Origin: an uncultured Chitinophaga sp.
Lineage (GTDB): Bacteria; Bacteroidota; Bacteroidia; Chitinophagales; Chitinophagaceae
Assembly (NCBI RefSeq): GCF_946479755.1
Contig: NZ_CAMLHC010000003.1
Location: 1-64,000 of the forward strand
Length of the DNA stretch: 64,000 nucleotides
Direction of reading: 5' to 3'
Position 1 is the stretch's first letter. The number at the start of each line of letters is the position of its first letter. Of the stretch, positions 25,784 through 33,260 are shown in pieces. The notes under the pieces are model-generated. The model was not told the origin of the DNA, did no database searches, and saw nothing but the letters and a program-made list of their open reading frames with translations. A program made the translations under genes and the position numbers.

Positions 25784-26395
25784 TTATGTCGTGATCTGTT
25801 CCGAGGCTACCTGATGTAAGATTTCCCGGCACCGGGCACCGAAAACAGCTTCTTCTTCGGGTGTAATGGCTGGAGTGTGGAGGAGGGCGTGGAGCTGTTG
25901 CTGTAAGGTGCCGCTTAATTTGCCACTGCTGTAGAGCCAGGATTTTTCCTGTCCGAAATTGTCCTGGTAGTGTTGTGTGATATCCTGTTTTAATGCGTCA
26001 GCCGTGAATTCCAGGCGTATAACTTCCTGTCTGCCTTTGGTGAGGATGATCGAGGAGTATTCCGTACTGCCGTGGACGATGCCATATTCATCCGGTTCGA
26101 GTAGTATCTTTCCCTGTTCCACGAAGCGGGTGTAGAGCGTTTTGTTGGGAGAGGTTTCGATAACGAGTTTGGGCTTTTCTTCGTTGATGAGTAAGGTTCG
26201 TCGTTGCTCTGTGAAGCAGACCATCCAGCGTAGGGAGACGCCATCGTATTGTTTGTCCTGGAAGAGGACACCGGCATCTTTAAAATGTATAAACTGCGGT
26301 TGGGTAAATGGTTTGATGTAGCCGGAGTAATAAAAGGGAACTGCTTTTTCGATGGTATATACTTCCAGTTCGGTTTCGGCAATTTGTAGTATCAT
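25784..26395 (-). CDS. Hypothetical protein resembling a stand-alone AraC-type sensor domain
   Basis: The 203-aa protein starts best at the ATG at 26395 (MILQIAETELEVYTIEKAVPFYY); an upstream ATG at 26434 adds a weaker N-terminus. There is no signal peptide. The order of segments (YDGVSLRWMVCFTEQ, an internal beta-rich core ending ILTKGRQEVIRLEFTADALKQ, then helices ending REILHQV) resembles the N-terminal ligand-sensing part of the AraC regulator encoded divergently at 26614. No helix-turn-helix follows. It may be a sensor or modulator of that regulator, but this rests on pattern similarity read by eye. It probably shares a transcript with the GNAT gene 17 bp downstream. Confidence 0.65.
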   Translation of the reverse strand: MILQIAETELEVYTIEKAVPFYYSGYIKPFTQPQFIHFKDAGVLFQDKQYDGVSLRWMVCFTEQRRTLLINEEKPKLVIETSPNKTLYTRFVEQGKILLEPDEYGIVHGSTEYSSIILTKGRQEVIRLEFTADALKQDITQHYQDNFGQEKSWLYSSGKLSGTLQQQLHALLHTPAITPEEEAVFGARCREILHQVASEQITT

Positions 26396-26613
26396 GGGAA
26401 TTGATTTAGAATCGGGTAAAAAAATAACTAACAAGTTATGATTCCAAACTGCTGATGCGACCGCAGCAATGAAAACTTAACATTGGATGTAATACTTTGC
26501 TGTAAAGGATTTGAGAAGGTTCGTTTTGTGTTGCTCTGTGACGGGTTAGCAGTGGTTTGTTTTAATTTGTATAGATCTACTTATTTGGTCGACCGCCTAA
26601 AACCACTTTTGAG

Positions 26614-27594
26614 ATGTCTCTCATCCACACCATGGAGTTTGTTATAGCAAATGCGCCCAGTATTCATGTAGTCCCTGCTGTGACTATACCGGAGGCTTAC
26701 AGGCAGTATGCACAAGGGTTTGCAAAGCCTTATTTATTTACATCTTCCAAAATAGATATTATGGTGCAGCGGTATGATACGAGCGGCACTACTATTATTA
26801 ACATTGTTTTTATCGCGCATGAGAAATCGATTGTAGAGACACAGGTGAAACGTGCGTTTCATATATGTTCCTGCATGCTACAAGGTACAGCGGAGGTGTT
26901 TGTCAGGAATGTTGGCAAAGTACTGCTTTACCAGGGGCAGTTCAATCTGTTTGAGGTGAAGCCGGAAAAACTGCTGCTGTATTTTGAGCCGGGCGTGTAT
27001 GAGTGGCAGGGGATTGCTTTCTCGGGAAAACAGATCAGCGATCTGGCAGGGCTGTCGCCCATGCTGAACAGATGGTTGACGATGATAGACGGAGCGAAGT
27101 TTGTCGCGGTCAGCAAACATTCCGGCATCATACAGGAGGAGCTGGGGAGCCGTATACGGGAGATCAAAAAGGCGGCTGTGACTGAAAAATTAAAGGGTTT
27201 GTGGATGCAGCATAAGATATTTGAAGTGCTGATGTGGGTGGTAAGCTATTTTGAAGGAGAGCAGCCATCAGAAGCCGGTAACAACGATTTTATGCTATTT
27301 GCCGGTATTAAGTCTTATATAGATCAGAACCTGGATATCCCGCATACGATAGCGGAGCTGGCACATATGTACAACATCAGTGAATCAAAGATCAAGAAAG
27401 GCTTCTCTAAATATTATCAGATACCCATCAGTAAATACCTGATCAAACAACGGATGGAAACGGCAGAGCGACTGGTACGGGAATCCGGTCTGAGTATGAA
27501 CAAGATAGCCTACATGCTGGGTTATGGCTATCCGGCCAACTTCACCCGGGAATATAAAAAATACCACGGCAAGCTTCCTGGCGCTACCCGTTAA
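26614..27594 (+). CDS. AraC family transcriptional regulator
   Basis: The 326-aa protein has a variable N-terminal sensor part (about 1-220) and a C-terminal AraC DNA-binding domain (about 225-320). The latter has both helix-turn-helix segments: TIAELAHMYNISESKIKKGFSKYY and MNKIAYMLGYGYPANFTREYKKYHG. It acts on DNA in the cytoplasm, and its ligand is unknown. It is divergent from the sensor-like gene at 26395, with 218 bp between the starts. The box TTAATTTG (26562-26569) is one mismatch from the -7 consensus and may serve as its promoter. Confidence 0.9.
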   Translation: MSLIHTMEFVIANAPSIHVVPAVTIPEAYRQYAQGFAKPYLFTSSKIDIMVQRYDTSGTTIINIVFIAHEKSIVETQVKRAFHICSCMLQGTAEVFVRNVGKVLLYQGQFNLFEVKPEKLLLYFEPGVYEWQGIAFSGKQISDLAGLSPMLNRWLTMIDGAKFVAVSKHSGIIQEELGSRIREIKKAAVTEKLKGLWMQHKIFEVLMWVVSYFEGEQPSEAGNNDFMLFAGIKSYIDQNLDIPHTIAELAHMYNISESKIKKGFSKYYQIPISKYLIKQRMETAERLVRESGLSMNKIAYMLGYGYPANFTREYKKYHGKLPGATR

Positions 27595-27963
27595 CCGTCC
27601 AATGTTAACTTTTTCAAAATACCTAAAATGATAAGGTACCATTTCCAAAATGAATATTTTGTTATCTTTTTATTAAGGAACTTTATATTGTTGACGTTGT
27701 TGCCAGGAAAATCAGAAAGCCCGAAACGAAGAACCTAGCCACTTTATCAAAATAACCATTCATTTTCCTGGAGAGTTACCATTAAAGACAAATTTGTTAC
27801 AAAAATGCAGCGAATAAAATGTGAGGAGGCCTCCTGGTCTCTTGCAGCCTTGCTATGCCAATGGATGCTAAGTAATCCCGAATAGTGATGTATATACATT
27901 GCGCCCGTATTATCTGCCAGCAGTTTGTATGGTAATGGCTTCGCATTGCATAAAACAATACAT
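27595..27963. other. AT-rich intergenic region before the kinase gene
   Basis: This gap of about 370 bp has no convincing gene. It contains a short inverted repeat, CAAAAT-GAAT-ATTTTG (around 27646-27661), a possible regulator site. Base composition turns visibly AT-rich here and stays so through the kinase and SusC/D genes. No exact TAnnTTTG box is present. Confidence 0.4.
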
Positions 27964-29343
27964 ATGATAAACGAATTGAAGGAAACACACAACCAGAATG
28001 TAGATCAGCAACATGGTTTCCACCACCTGCTTGATGAAATGGGGATACCGTATACGGAGGATGAGGAATATTTACATGTAGGACAACATTCGTTTACCGA
28101 CGGATGGATACTATATCTTTCTGTAAAAAGCAGGGAGGTTGGTGAAATGGTGAGCAAGGTGTGCCCGCTTTTATTTCATTTGCAGATCCCTTTTGGTGTG
28201 GTGAAAAACACATCTGTCGCAGGTGAGTACAACGATTTTTGGAGAGGTATTGATTATGTTGGAAAGATTATGACCATTTATTCATTGGATAAGCGTGTAA
28301 CCGGTGATCTGATCCGGCAGCTATCGGTGTTGCTTGTTGGCATGGAAGGACCGCAGATTAATAACGCAGTTCGGTTAAATGAAAATATTTACGTAGCACG
28401 TATATTTTGGACTATTGCTGATGACAGGCAGCTCGCACCGGTGCCTGTAACTGGAATGCCCAGTGTAAGAAAAATGCCATTTAAAGTAGATCGTAAATAT
28501 CAGTACTGGAAAAGAAAGCGCTTGCTGAAGAATAGATATGTCCCGCTCAGCATGGTTGTTCATTCCCCGAAGGGAGATTTATTAAAGTCTGTTGATCTTA
28601 GGGGGTGGAGGTTTAACTGGTGTTTTATTAAAGAGGGTAAAAAGAGAATTTTTTTTGATCGGAATGGGAGAGATATTAAAGATCGGCTAAAATGGCAGGC
28701 ACAAGTATTGGCTGCATTGGAAGGACATATTAATGTACCGAAGGTTATCGATTTTTTTGAACAGGGAGAAGAGTGTTATTTAGTGATGGACTGGCTGGAG
28801 GGTGTTGATTTGAGCAAGAAAATTCATGAATTACGCAAAGATATTCCCTGGGCTGACGTTCCGACACCTGTTCAACAGCGATTGATTACCTATTACTTAA
28901 AGGTAGTGCAGATGATTGAAAAAATGCATGCCATAGGTTATGTTCATAGGGATGCGACAGCAGCTAATTTTATGGTAATGCCAACAGATGAGGTATATAC
29001 TATTGATCTTGAACTTAGTTATGATTATAAGAGGCTTGAGCCTGAGTTTCCATTTTCATTGGGTGCTTTTGGATATGTTGCTCCGGAACAGATTCGTGAA
29101 CAACCTCCAACTGTCAAAGAAGATGTTTTTACACTAGGATCGCTATTGATACATATCGTAGCAGGAATTCATCCGTCCTCTTTTGTTAGCAGAGAGTGTG
29201 ATCTAAACACGCTTGAATTAGCACGGCATGTGCCGGATGAGAGGCTAATGTCTTTAATACAACTTTGCCTGGAGAAGGATGCGTCCCTGCGGCCGGAGGT
29301 AGATACAATAAAGAAAACAATCGAAACTATTTTTTTTAACTAA
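27964..29343 (+). CDS. Class III lanthipeptide synthetase-like protein: LanKC N-terminal domain plus kinase, no cyclase
   Basis: The start is taken as the ATG at 27964 (MINELKETHNQN, A-rich upstream); ATG 27925 is the alternative. Residue numbers below count from 27925. Residues about 45-165 follow the LanKC N-terminal pattern: DGWILYLSV, LQIPFGVVKN, VGKIMTIY and GMEGPQINNAV. A RYVPLSMVVHSPKGDLLKSVDL linker leads into a kinase domain: FIKEGKKR (probable ATP lysine), LVMDWLEGVDL hinge, HRDATAANF catalytic loop near 341, and IDLE in place of DFG, as LanKC proteins have IDFE. The protein ends after the kinase at 472 aa, so the LanC-like cyclase is absent. The K-x-H pair and the lysine after IPF, which I recall as lyase catalytic residues, read as I-L-Y and G. 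Phosphorylation of Ser/Thr, perhaps in the small peptides at 29862-30455, is the inferred role. Confidence 0.78.
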   Translation: MINELKETHNQNVDQQHGFHHLLDEMGIPYTEDEEYLHVGQHSFTDGWILYLSVKSREVGEMVSKVCPLLFHLQIPFGVVKNTSVAGEYNDFWRGIDYVGKIMTIYSLDKRVTGDLIRQLSVLLVGMEGPQINNAVRLNENIYVARIFWTIADDRQLAPVPVTGMPSVRKMPFKVDRKYQYWKRKRLLKNRYVPLSMVVHSPKGDLLKSVDLRGWRFNWCFIKEGKKRIFFDRNGRDIKDRLKWQAQVLAALEGHINVPKVIDFFEQGEECYLVMDWLEGVDLSKKIHELRKDIPWADVPTPVQQRLITYYLKVVQMIEKMHAIGYVHRDATAANFMVMPTDEVYTIDLELSYDYKRLEPEFPFSLGAFGYVAPEQIREQPPTVKEDVFTLGSLLIHIVAGIHPSSFVSRECDLNTLELARHVPDERLMSLIQLCLEKDASLRPEVDTIKKTIETIFFN

Positions 29344-29349
29344 GTATTT

Positions 29350-29778
29350 ATGAAGAAAAAATTGTTGGTAGAAATCGCCGTTATCGCTTACATACTTCTC
29401 TTTTCATATGCGGCGGCCAGTAAGCTGCTTGATATGGAGCTATTTGTCTTTCATCTGCAAAGGCAGGCATTTTCCCCGTCATTAATTCCCGTCCTATCTT
29501 GGGGAGTGCCGTTGTCCGAGTTGGTGATTGTTTTGATGCTGGTGTTGCCCAGGTTCCGGGTTGTGGGCCTGATATCGGCGACAGTATTGATGCTGGTTTT
29601 TACGGTGTATGTTATGATCGCAGTGCTGGGGTTGTTTCGTAATGTGCCCTGTAGTTGTGGAGGTGTTATTAGTACGCTTACATGGAAAGAACATTTGTTG
29701 TTTAACCTTTTTTTCCTGTTGTTGGGAATACTTGCCTTATGGCCTCCATTAGCGAAGAGAGAAATTAAATTGAGTTAA
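29350..29778 (+). CDS. MauE/DoxX family redox-associated membrane protein
   Basis: The 142-aa protein has four predicted membrane helices, at about 8-26, 46-66, 71-96 and 115-133. The helix-1 pattern (YAAASKLLDMELFVFHLQRQ) and the PCSCGG motif at residues 100-105 are typical of MauE-like proteins, which supply or carry electrons for disulfide chemistry in the periplasm. It starts 6 bp after the kinase-like gene, so the two are almost certainly co-transcribed. Two cysteine-pair peptides follow. It probably sets the redox state of the exported peptides or of the TlpA-like protein encoded at 30486. That pairing is inference. Confidence 0.85.
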   Translation: MKKKLLVEIAVIAYILLFSYAAASKLLDMELFVFHLQRQAFSPSLIPVLSWGVPLSELVIVLMLVLPRFRVVGLISATVLMLVFTVYVMIAVLGLFRNVPCSCGGVISTLTWKEHLLFNLFFLLLGILALWPPLAKREIKLS

Positions 29779-29861
29779 AATACTAGTGCGCATAGTACAG
29801 GAGTGTCAGCCTGTTAAAAATGACACATCCCTTTTTAAATAACCTTTTAAAATCAATTTTT

Positions 29862-30110
29862 ATGAAAAAGATTAAAGTTGCGTTTGCTGCATTGACTGCG
29901 ATTGTAGGTATTGGTGGTGCTTATGCTACTACTGCTGATTCCACCAGCCGTGTTGGTACCATTTACAGGTGGCATACAGTAGGCGGTACTTATACTTTTA
30001 GCGGTACTACAGTGCTGGCTAAACAAAAATGTCCTGCTCCTAATGGTGTGACTTGTTTGTATGGTACTGCTCCTCAGGTACAGACAGCTTTTGTTTTCAA
30101 AGCCAGATAG
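29862..30110 (+). CDS. Small exported peptide with C-x7-C motif (DUF6520-like), copy 1
   Basis: The 82-aa protein starts at the ATG at 29862 (MKKIKVAFAALT); an upstream in-frame ATG at 29820 would precede the signal peptide with polar residues. The signal sequence ends GIGGAYA, so the mature part is about 60 aa and rich in Thr, Ser and Gly. Cys57 and Cys65 lie in CPAPNGVTCLYGTA, followed by QTAFVFK. The layout matches small Bacteroidota proteins I recall as DUF6520. The kinase-like and MauE genes are upstream and a paralogue follows. It is a plausible substrate of the kinase, but nothing in the sequence proves modification. Confidence 0.8.
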   Translation: MKKIKVAFAALTAIVGIGGAYATTADSTSRVGTIYRWHTVGGTYTFSGTTVLAKQKCPAPNGVTCLYGTAPQVQTAFVFKAR

Positions 30111-30119
30111 TTTAATTTG

Positions 30120-30152
30120 AACAAAGGAGACAGTATAACTGTCTCCTTTGTT
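30120..30152 (+). terminator. Perfect 15-bp hairpin between the two peptide genes
   Basis: The arms AACAAAGGAGACAGT and ACTGTCTCCTTTGTT pair without mismatch around a 3-nt loop. The right arm ends in TTTGTT and no T tract follows. It begins 10 bp after the first peptide's stop codon and could act as a partial terminator or a 3' stabiliser that raises the level of the first peptide over the second. Confidence 0.7.
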
Positions 30153-30200
30153 AATTGGACAATTCGATGGGTAAAATTTTCGAAAATTAATATCGAAAAT

Positions 30201-30455
30201 ATGAAAAAAATAAGTGTTGTATGGGGTGCCATTAGTGCGCTTATTGGAATAGGAGGTGCCTATGCCTCTGTTTATCGTGAATCCAATGGTTTAGTACATT
30301 ATACCTACAATTGGTATCTCACCAATGGACAGTATGCATTTACTGCCACTATTGATGTAGCAAAGGCAATATGTCCGGCACCGCTGGGCACTACCTGTCT
30401 TGTTGGTACTGCCAGTAAGTATCATTTACAAACGGCTTTTGTTTTTAAACCATGA
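30201..30455 (+). CDS. Small exported peptide with C-x7-C motif (DUF6520-like), copy 2
   Basis: The 84-aa paralogue of the preceding peptide starts at the ATG at 30201 (MKKISVVWGAIS). It shares the IGIGGAYA signal end, the CPAPxGxTCLxGTA core (Cys58 and Cys66 here) and the QTAFVFK terminus. The segment between signal and core is variable (VYRESNGLVHYTYNWYL). The start was chosen because the frame upstream to 30117 overlaps the hairpin and lacks coding character. Conservation of core and tail beside variable middles suggests a shared modification or recognition element. It converges on the TlpA-like gene 30 bp away. Confidence 0.8.
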   Translation: MKKISVVWGAISALIGIGGAYASVYRESNGLVHYTYNWYLTNGQYAFTATIDVAKAICPAPLGTTCLVGTASKYHLQTAFVFKP

Positions 30456-30485
30456 GGCGGTTACGGTATATCTTCTTGCCAGCAG

Positions 30486-31751
30486 TTACATGTCTTCCAG
30501 TATTATTCTGTCTTCATTCCGCATTTCCAGGTTTATATCTAAGCCGTATTTGTTGAGGCCTTTTTTAATTTGATCGATGTCTGTTGAATGCGGTATAACA
30601 ACATCGATATTTCCATTGTATCCCGTCTCGTTGATAACATTATAGGGAAGGTTATTATAGAGCTTATTTCTGAGTACAGCAAATATGCCAATGTTTTTTA
30701 CGACAATATTATTTTTTTTCATTTCATGACTGGAGGGTAGATCGTCTTTGGATTTGAATTTATCATTTGTACTGATGCTTGATAGTACATAGCAGGGAAC
30801 CAGTTCTTGTGTGAGACTACTTCTTAGCCCAAAAAAATTATCTAACTCTCGCTTCATTATTTGTTTTATTTTACCTTCGGAGGTGTCTTTGGCGACAACT
30901 TCAAAGCAAAATATGTTCTTTTGGGTATGCCCGTCTGATACAAATCTGGTCGTGTCGCTAAGTTTGTTAACAACCTTTATTGGTGTATATCTCCCTTTGC
31001 GTTTGTATGCAGTCTCATATAACGTGTGTACAGGACAGTTTTGACACAGAATTCTGCTTTCACCACCTTTGTCGTTAAATGAGGCCATGGAAATACCGGG
31101 TATTTTTGGATCCCCCTTTCCAAAGTATACATAAAGTAGTTTTCCCTTGCCGGCACTAAATTCCTGGTCCGTTACAAGCAGGGGTTGTCCTCCCATTGAT
31201 ATTTTGGGGTCAGTTATTTCTTTTTTCTCCGGAATATCCAGCGGTAGATCACTAATGAATTTTTCGATATTAGAGGGGGTGACGTCATAATGAGAGGTGA
31301 TTGCCTTTACTATTCCATCTTTTCCTATCCATATTTCATGTGGTTCCATCGTATGAGGAAATAATTTCATCAAAGATGTTGTTGTTTCAATGGCTGTTGC
31401 TATCGGAGATTTAACGTTGCCTATTTGGGGATTCTTTTGCATCGTCATTTTGACTTTTTCTTCATTTTCGTAGGTAACGAGCAGAATATTGAATCTGTTT
31501 TGATATTTTTTTTGCAAGGAGTCCAGTCTTGGAATAAAATCAAGACACGGCGCGCAGCTGCTAAACCAGAAATCAATAATTAGTGGTTTGTCGGCGAAAT
31601 CAGATAGCAGATTCCCATTTTTACTATGGTGATTAAGTAATGTGGTTAAAGATATATCAGGACATTTATCACCAATGTTTAGCTTTTGAGCTTTTAAAGG
31701 AGAGATAGCCGCTAATATTAGCAGGAGAGAGATGGTTATCGATTGTTTCAT
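30486..31751 (-). CDS. TlpA-like thioredoxin-domain protein with extra C-terminal domain
   Basis: The 421-aa protein has a signal peptide ending SPLKA and a TlpA/ResA-type thioredoxin domain over about residues 23-170. Its active site is FSSCAPC with Cys66 and Cys69. After residue 170 comes a region of about 250 aa that I do not recognise, with a CQNC pair near residue 237. It probably acts in the periplasm as a disulfide reductase or oxidase. It lies 24 bp after SusD on the same strand, so SusC-SusD-TlpA form an operon. The MauE gene nearby on the other strand supports a thiol-redox role at this locus. Confidence 0.88.
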   Translation of the reverse strand: MKQSITISLLLILAAISPLKAQKLNIGDKCPDISLTTLLNHHSKNGNLLSDFADKPLIIDFWFSSCAPCLDFIPRLDSLQKKYQNRFNILLVTYENEEKVKMTMQKNPQIGNVKSPIATAIETTTSLMKLFPHTMEPHEIWIGKDGIVKAITSHYDVTPSNIEKFISDLPLDIPEKKEITDPKISMGGQPLLVTDQEFSAGKGKLLYVYFGKGDPKIPGISMASFNDKGGESRILCQNCPVHTLYETAYKRKGRYTPIKVVNKLSDTTRFVSDGHTQKNIFCFEVVAKDTSEGKIKQIMKRELDNFFGLRSSLTQELVPCYVLSSISTNDKFKSKDDLPSSHEMKKNNIVVKNIGIFAVLRNKLYNNLPYNVINETGYNGNIDVVIPHSTDIDQIKKGLNKYGLDINLEMRNEDRIILEDM

Positions 31752-31775
31752 ATGCTATTTTTTACTACTTTTTGA

Positions 31776-33221
31776 TTAGTTGTAACCACTGTTTTGCGTG
31801 AGGCTTTTATTAAGTTGTATTTCCTGGTCAGGTATCGGAAAGAGGGTGTCATAGTCCTGCCAGTCAGGCTTAATGGGCTTTAGAACAGCATCAGTGAGTT
31901 TAAATCTTTTAAGGTCTTGCCAACGGTGTCCCCATTCTGTCATAAGCTCCGTTCTTCTTTCATGTAGTACTGCTGTTAGGGCCTCTGTCGTCGTGAGGTT
32001 GCTACGAATGTCTGGCAGGATGGTGTCGTCGTTTCCGCGTGCTCTCTTTCTGATGATATTCAGATCTGCAATCCCTTCCGTTGTTTTTCCACGTCTAATG
32101 GCTGACTCAGCCCTGATTAGATATTGTTCTGCCAACCGGAACATTACATAGTTTTCAGTTATAGTTGTGGTGGGGGACGATGGTACCTTGTATTTATACG
32201 GGAAGTGGTAGATCTGATTTTCAACCTTTTTATTACCTATCCAAGCTGTTCTTCTTGGGTCACCAGCTTCAAATGAAGTCATTAGTTGATCGCTGACCAG
32301 ATACCCGGGAATAACACCATCGTTGGGGTTGACGAACGCAGATCCCTCACTTGTATTGGCGCCGGCTGTAGTTGATTGAACCTGCCATATCGCCTCATTA
32401 CTCCCGGCCAGGAAAACCTGGTTTAGATTGTCTTGTAGCGCGTATTTTTGCGAGCGGATAATTTTGTCAGATTCTTTTTCTGCCAATAGCCAGTTGCCTG
32501 TATATAAATATACCCTTGCCAGTAACGCTGAGGCGGTATAAGAGTTTGGACGCAAGCGACCCTCGGAAGGGTAGGCTTCTTTCATCAGGTTTTCAGCTTC
32601 TATAAGGTCGGATATGATAAGATCATAAATCTCATTTGTAGCTGTTCTCCCTTTGGCCGCTGCTATTTTGTAATCGGACTGGGTAATCAGGGGGACGGCA
32701 CCAAATAGTTGAATAAGATAGAAATAGGTTAAGCTTCTTATCGTTTTTACCTCTCCCAAAAGCTGTTTTTTTACTGCCGGAGTCAGGCTGTTGCTGTTGG
32801 CGAGACCTTCTATACATGCATTTGATTGATAGATTAGTTTATAAGACACCGACCATAAATTATATTGATTGGTGAAGTTGAGGGTAGAAACAGCATTATT
32901 CTGATATTCTGCATAGTCAGATGTCGGGCTTGTGCAGGTTATTTCATCCGCTGCGAGGCCACCGCAGAGAGTACTTCCTCCGGAAAGTATATTGATACCG
33001 TAGGTAGATAGTTGTGAATATATTCCCAATACGGCAGATGTTGCACTTGCATCATCTTTAAATAATTCTTGGGAGGTGATTTTGGTACCGGGAGTACCTA
33101 CATCTACAAATTTGTTGCACGAACAATAAAATAGCATGATAAAAATTGATGCGCGAATTATCCAAACGGTATTCGCGTACTTGTTACAATGGTTTTGAAC
33201 GAGAATGTTTTTAAAAAACAT
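31776..33221 (-). CDS. SusD/RagB family surface nutrient-binding lipoprotein
   Basis: The 481-aa protein has an N-terminal hydrophobic stretch ending IMLFYCSCNKF, consistent with lipoprotein processing; the first ATG (33221) leaves about 20 residues before that stretch. The SusD pattern is clear: CNKFVDVGTPGTKITSQELFKDD at the start, tetratricopeptide-like helices (LLGEVKTIRSLTYFYLIQLFGAVPLI) and the C-terminal RTELMTEWGHRWQDLKRF segment. It forms the lid of the SusCD uptake complex at the outer membrane. The gene begins 39 bp after SusC. A peptide or siderophore-like ligand is more likely than a glycan because no glycoside hydrolase is nearby; this is inference. Confidence 0.92.
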   Translation of the reverse strand: MFFKNILVQNHCNKYANTVWIIRASIFIMLFYCSCNKFVDVGTPGTKITSQELFKDDASATSAVLGIYSQLSTYGINILSGGSTLCGGLAADEITCTSPTSDYAEYQNNAVSTLNFTNQYNLWSVSYKLIYQSNACIEGLANSNSLTPAVKKQLLGEVKTIRSLTYFYLIQLFGAVPLITQSDYKIAAAKGRTATNEIYDLIISDLIEAENLMKEAYPSEGRLRPNSYTASALLARVYLYTGNWLLAEKESDKIIRSQKYALQDNLNQVFLAGSNEAIWQVQSTTAGANTSEGSAFVNPNDGVIPGYLVSDQLMTSFEAGDPRRTAWIGNKKVENQIYHFPYKYKVPSSPTTTITENYVMFRLAEQYLIRAESAIRRGKTTEGIADLNIIRKRARGNDDTILPDIRSNLTTTEALTAVLHERRTELMTEWGHRWQDLKRFKLTDAVLKPIKPDWQDYDTLFPIPDQEIQLNKSLTQNSGYN

Positions 33222-33260
33222 AAGTATATGTTTAAATGGATTGAATGAATAGTCAATATC

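Noticed and set aside
27964..29343. Complete class III lanthipeptide synthetase
   Set aside because: The chain ends right after the kinase domain; no LanC-like zinc ligands (Cys, Cys-His) are present and no cyclase gene is adjacent.
29803..29826. GTGTCA/TGACAC hairpin before the first peptide gene as a riboswitch or terminator
   Set aside because: The stem is only 6 bp with a 12-nt loop, too weak to call without further support.
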